Shown here piece after piece: positions 11,460 through 13,040 of a stretch of 13,040 nt of DNA. The translations under genes and the position numbers were made by a program. This DNA is from an uncultured Azospirillum sp. (GTDB taxonomy: Bacteria > Pseudomonadota > Alphaproteobacteria > Azospirillales > Azospirillaceae), in NCBI RefSeq assembly GCF_946480385.1, contig NZ_CAMLJP010000149.1, forward strand, positions 1 to 13,040, in the 5' to 3' direction. Each line of letters opens with the position of its first letter. Positions within the stretch are counted from its first letter, which is position 1. Under the pieces are notes generated by a model, which did not search any database, was not told the DNA's origin, and worked only from the letters and a program-made list of their open reading frames with translations.

Positions 11460-12273
11460 GGAGTTCGTCCCCGCGCTCGCGCACGAACTCGGCGAGCGCT
11501 TCGGCGATGACTGTCGGCGAGCGGCCGAGACGCACCAGGATGATGCCTTCCAGCAGCACGTTCAGCATCGCCACGCGCCGCGCGGTGCGCTGTTCCAGTT
11601 TGATGGCGATCGGCTTGAAGACGAGGTTGGCGAGCACCACGCCGTATAGCGTCGCCACCAGCGCCACCGACATGTGCTCGCCCACCTGCGAAATCGTCGC
11701 GGTGCCGAGCTGCGCCATCATGCCGATCAGCCCGACCAGCGTCGCCAGCAGCCCGAAGGCGGGCGCCAGACCGGCCAGGGTGCGGTACAGGCGCGACTGC
11801 ACCGACTCGCGCTCGATCAGCTTCTGGATGCGCCAGTTCATCACATGGAGGATGTCGTTGACCGGTGTGCCGTCGGCGATCAGCTGCAACCCCAGCCGCA
11901 GGAAGGGACTGCCGGCCTTCGTCCCCTGTTCCTCCGCCCGCTGGATCTGGCCGCGCTGATAGAGGCGGGCGAAGGCCACCAGCTCCGCGATGTCGGGGGC
12001 GATGGACTCGTCGTCGCGGAAGATCGCACGCAGCGAGGCGAGGGCGGCGTGCAGCTCGCTGGCCCGGAAGGCCATCAGGGCGGCGACGGCGATGCCGCCT
12101 GCGATGATGACGGCGCCGGTCGGGTTCCACAGCGCCTCCATCCCATGGCCGATGCCGATGTAGGACAGCAGCCCGAAGGCCCCGGCAAGCCCGAAAACGG
12201 TGGCGTTCAGCAGGCGGGGAGAGCGGGGGGCCGCCGGGGAGGGGACGGGCTTGGCGGGCGTTTGGACGGACAT
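11446..12273 (-). CDS. motA: MotA-like stator channel protein (MotA/TolQ/ExbB family)
   Basis: A 275-residue membrane protein with four hydrophobic helices (about 24-42, 50-68, 165-187 and 200-222) and a cytoplasmic loop between helices 2 and 3, the MotA topology. Pro171 in LAGLAPAFGLLATLVGLIGMM and Pro221 in LVFKPIA align with the two functionally important prolines of E. coli MotA (173 and 222). VALVATLYGVVLANLVF is the typical fourth helix. The N-terminal ~20 residues are Pro/Ala-rich and precede the first helix, an addition to the standard length. It overlaps the motB-like gene, supporting a MotA-MotB pair. The start at 12273 has GAAGG upstream. TolQ or ExbB is less likely because the partner is clearly MotB-like. 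Confidence 0.85.
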   Translation of the reverse strand: MSVQTPAKPVPSPAAPRSPRLLNATVFGLAGAFGLLSYIGIGHGMEALWNPTGAVIIAGGIAVAALMAFRASELHAALASLRAIFRDDESIAPDIAELVAFARLYQRGQIQRAEEQGTKAGSPFLRLGLQLIADGTPVNDILHVMNWRIQKLIERESVQSRLYRTLAGLAPAFGLLATLVGLIGMMAQLGTATISQVGEHMSVALVATLYGVVLANLVFKPIAIKLEQRTARRVAMLNVLLEGIILVRLGRSPTVIAEALAEFVRERGDELHGTS

Positions 12274-12304
12274 CCGACGCCTTCGTTGTTCGTTAGCATT
12301 TTAA

Positions 12305-12335
12305 CTATTAGGAACCCGTAATGACCCGCTGTCAA
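12305..12335 (-). promoter_or_regulatory. Candidate promoter of the motAB-like pair
   Basis: In the 96-base gap after the EAL-like gene, the minus strand has a perfect -35 hexamer TTGACA (12335-12330) followed after 19 bases by TAATAG (12310-12305), a weak -10. The spacing is longer than the optimal 17, so the exact -10 is uncertain. The region around 12285-12320 is by far the most AT-rich stretch of the window. TTAACTAT on the plus strand (12301-12308) is one base off the CtrA half-site TTAACCAT used in alphaproteobacteria, which is weak evidence of cell-cycle or motility control. Confidence 0.35.
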
Positions 12336-12369
12336 TCGCGGGGCGGCGGATGCCAGCGCTGTGCGGCCG

Positions 12370-13040
12370 TCAGCCGCGCCCCAGCAGCCGGCCGAGCAGG
12401 CCGGGGCGGAACGGGGGTGTCGGCTCCGCCGTTTCCGCCAGGGCCGGAGCGGGTTCTTCCGGCTCTTCCGGCTCCTCGGCGACAGGGCGGGGCTCGGACA
12501 GACGGCGGGGAGCGGTCGCGGCGGCATCGGCGGCGCGGCCCTGGAAAAGGGTGATCCCGGCGGCGCGTCCGGTGTCGAGGGCCATGGGTTCGTCGCAACG
12601 CCACAGCACCAGCCGCCCCGCACCGATGCGGGCGATAGCGGCGGCGAGCTTATCGGCGACCCCGGCGGCACTGTGGATCCACTGCGTTTTGATGAAGACG
12701 GGTTCCAGTCCAGCCAGATCGAGACCGTCGAGTGCCGCAATCGGCACATGGTCCAGTGCCACGGCGAAACCGGCATCGCTGAGCCGTCCCGCCGCCGCGA
12801 CCACCTGGGACGGGGCGAGGGTCAGTTCCCAGCAGGGCAGTTCGGCGGTGATCCTCCCGCGCATCTCCGTCGGGATGGCGCGGGCCAGCTCCTCGAAGTG
12901 GTCGTCCAGCACCGTCGCGGTGTGCAGATCGACAGTGAAGGGGCGGGGATCGTGGGCGCGGTCGCGGGCGATATGGCGCAACAGCCCGCGGTCGAGCCGC
13001 ACCGCCACTTCGTGCCGCAGCCAGGAATCGCGCCGCAAGG
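12370..13040 (-). CDS. Degenerate EAL-like domain protein, C-terminal part
   Basis: This reading frame enters from the right edge and covers at least 222 residues to the stop at 12370-12372; the true start lies outside the window. The fold of an EAL (cyclic-di-GMP phosphodiesterase) domain can be traced by its strand pattern: PFTVDLHTATVLD (like 'PLSINLSPRQF'), AELPCWEL (like 'IEITES'), AGFAVALDHVPIAAL (like 'G.xIALDDFGTG') and VFIKTQWI (like 'IKID'), ending in ITLFQGRAA (like 'QGYLF'). The metal- and substrate-binding acidic residues at these points are mostly replaced, so an active phosphodiesterase is unlikely. A disordered acidic/proline tail with repeated EEP and a short basic amphipathic end (RPGLLGRLLGRG) follow. 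It could bind the nucleotide or a partner protein; the function is not established. Confidence 0.6.
   Translation of the reverse strand, partial: LRRDSWLRHEVAVRLDRGLLRHIARDRAHDPRPFTVDLHTATVLDDHFEELARAIPTEMRGRITAELPCWELTLAPSQVVAAAGRLSDAGFAVALDHVPIAALDGLDLAGLEPVFIKTQWIHSAAGVADKLAAAIARIGAGRLVLWRCDEPMALDTGRAAGITLFQGRAADAAATAPRRLSEPRPVAEEPEEPEEPAPALAETAEPTPPFRPGLLGRLLGRG

Noticed and set aside
10578..12273. TolQ/TolR or ExbB/ExbD pair.
   Set aside because: The partner has a large OmpA peptidoglycan-binding domain with the MotB-specific NWELS motif, which TolR and ExbD lack.

Overview
The window is a very GC-rich, gene-dense stretch of bacterial chromosome or megaplasmid. GC-biased codons, ATGA-type gene overlaps and the protein families point to an alphaproteobacterium. 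Rhodospirillales, and an Azospirillum-like genome in particular, is plausible, but that is inference and no marker gene settles it.

Region 1 (1-3797, plus strand) is the downstream end of a xanthine dehydrogenase operon. It holds the C-terminal part of XdhA (FAD subunit), complete XdhB (molybdopterin subunit) and complete XdhC (molybdenum cofactor insertion chaperone). The three are translationally coupled by short overlaps. They oxidise hypoxanthine/xanthine to urate in purine catabolism.

Region 2 (3748-10313, minus strand) is a complete nine-gene operon for an N-type (alternative F1Fo-like) rotary ATPase. In transcription order it reads atpD-C-Q-R-B-E-F-A-G (beta, epsilon, AtpQ, AtpR, a, c, b, alpha, gamma). 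This order, the two small membrane genes atpQ and atpR, the lack of a separate delta gene and the long b subunit distinguish it from the housekeeping ATP synthase. Most junctions overlap or are separated by a few bases. The c subunit has a carboxylate in each helix, and the b subunit appears to carry a delta-like C-terminal domain. The operon's last gene overlaps xdhC tail to tail by 50 bp.

Region 3 (10314-10577) is the only sizeable intergenic region. It contains a candidate FNR/FixK-type box placed correctly relative to a possible -10 element for class II activation, followed by a long leader with several hairpins. This suggests, without proving, that the N-ATPase is induced at low oxygen.

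Region 4 (10578-13040, minus strand) encodes a MotB-like and a MotA-like stator pair, preceded by an AT-rich promoter-like region. Upstream is the C-terminal part of a protein resembling a catalytically degenerate EAL (cyclic-di-GMP) domain. The pair probably forms an ion-driven stator complex, and the EAL-like neighbour hints at a motility or second-messenger link.

I saw no tRNA, rRNA, CRISPR array or insertion sequence. No wholly new system is evident; the least-described elements are the N-ATPase control region and the degenerate-EAL/stator cluster.
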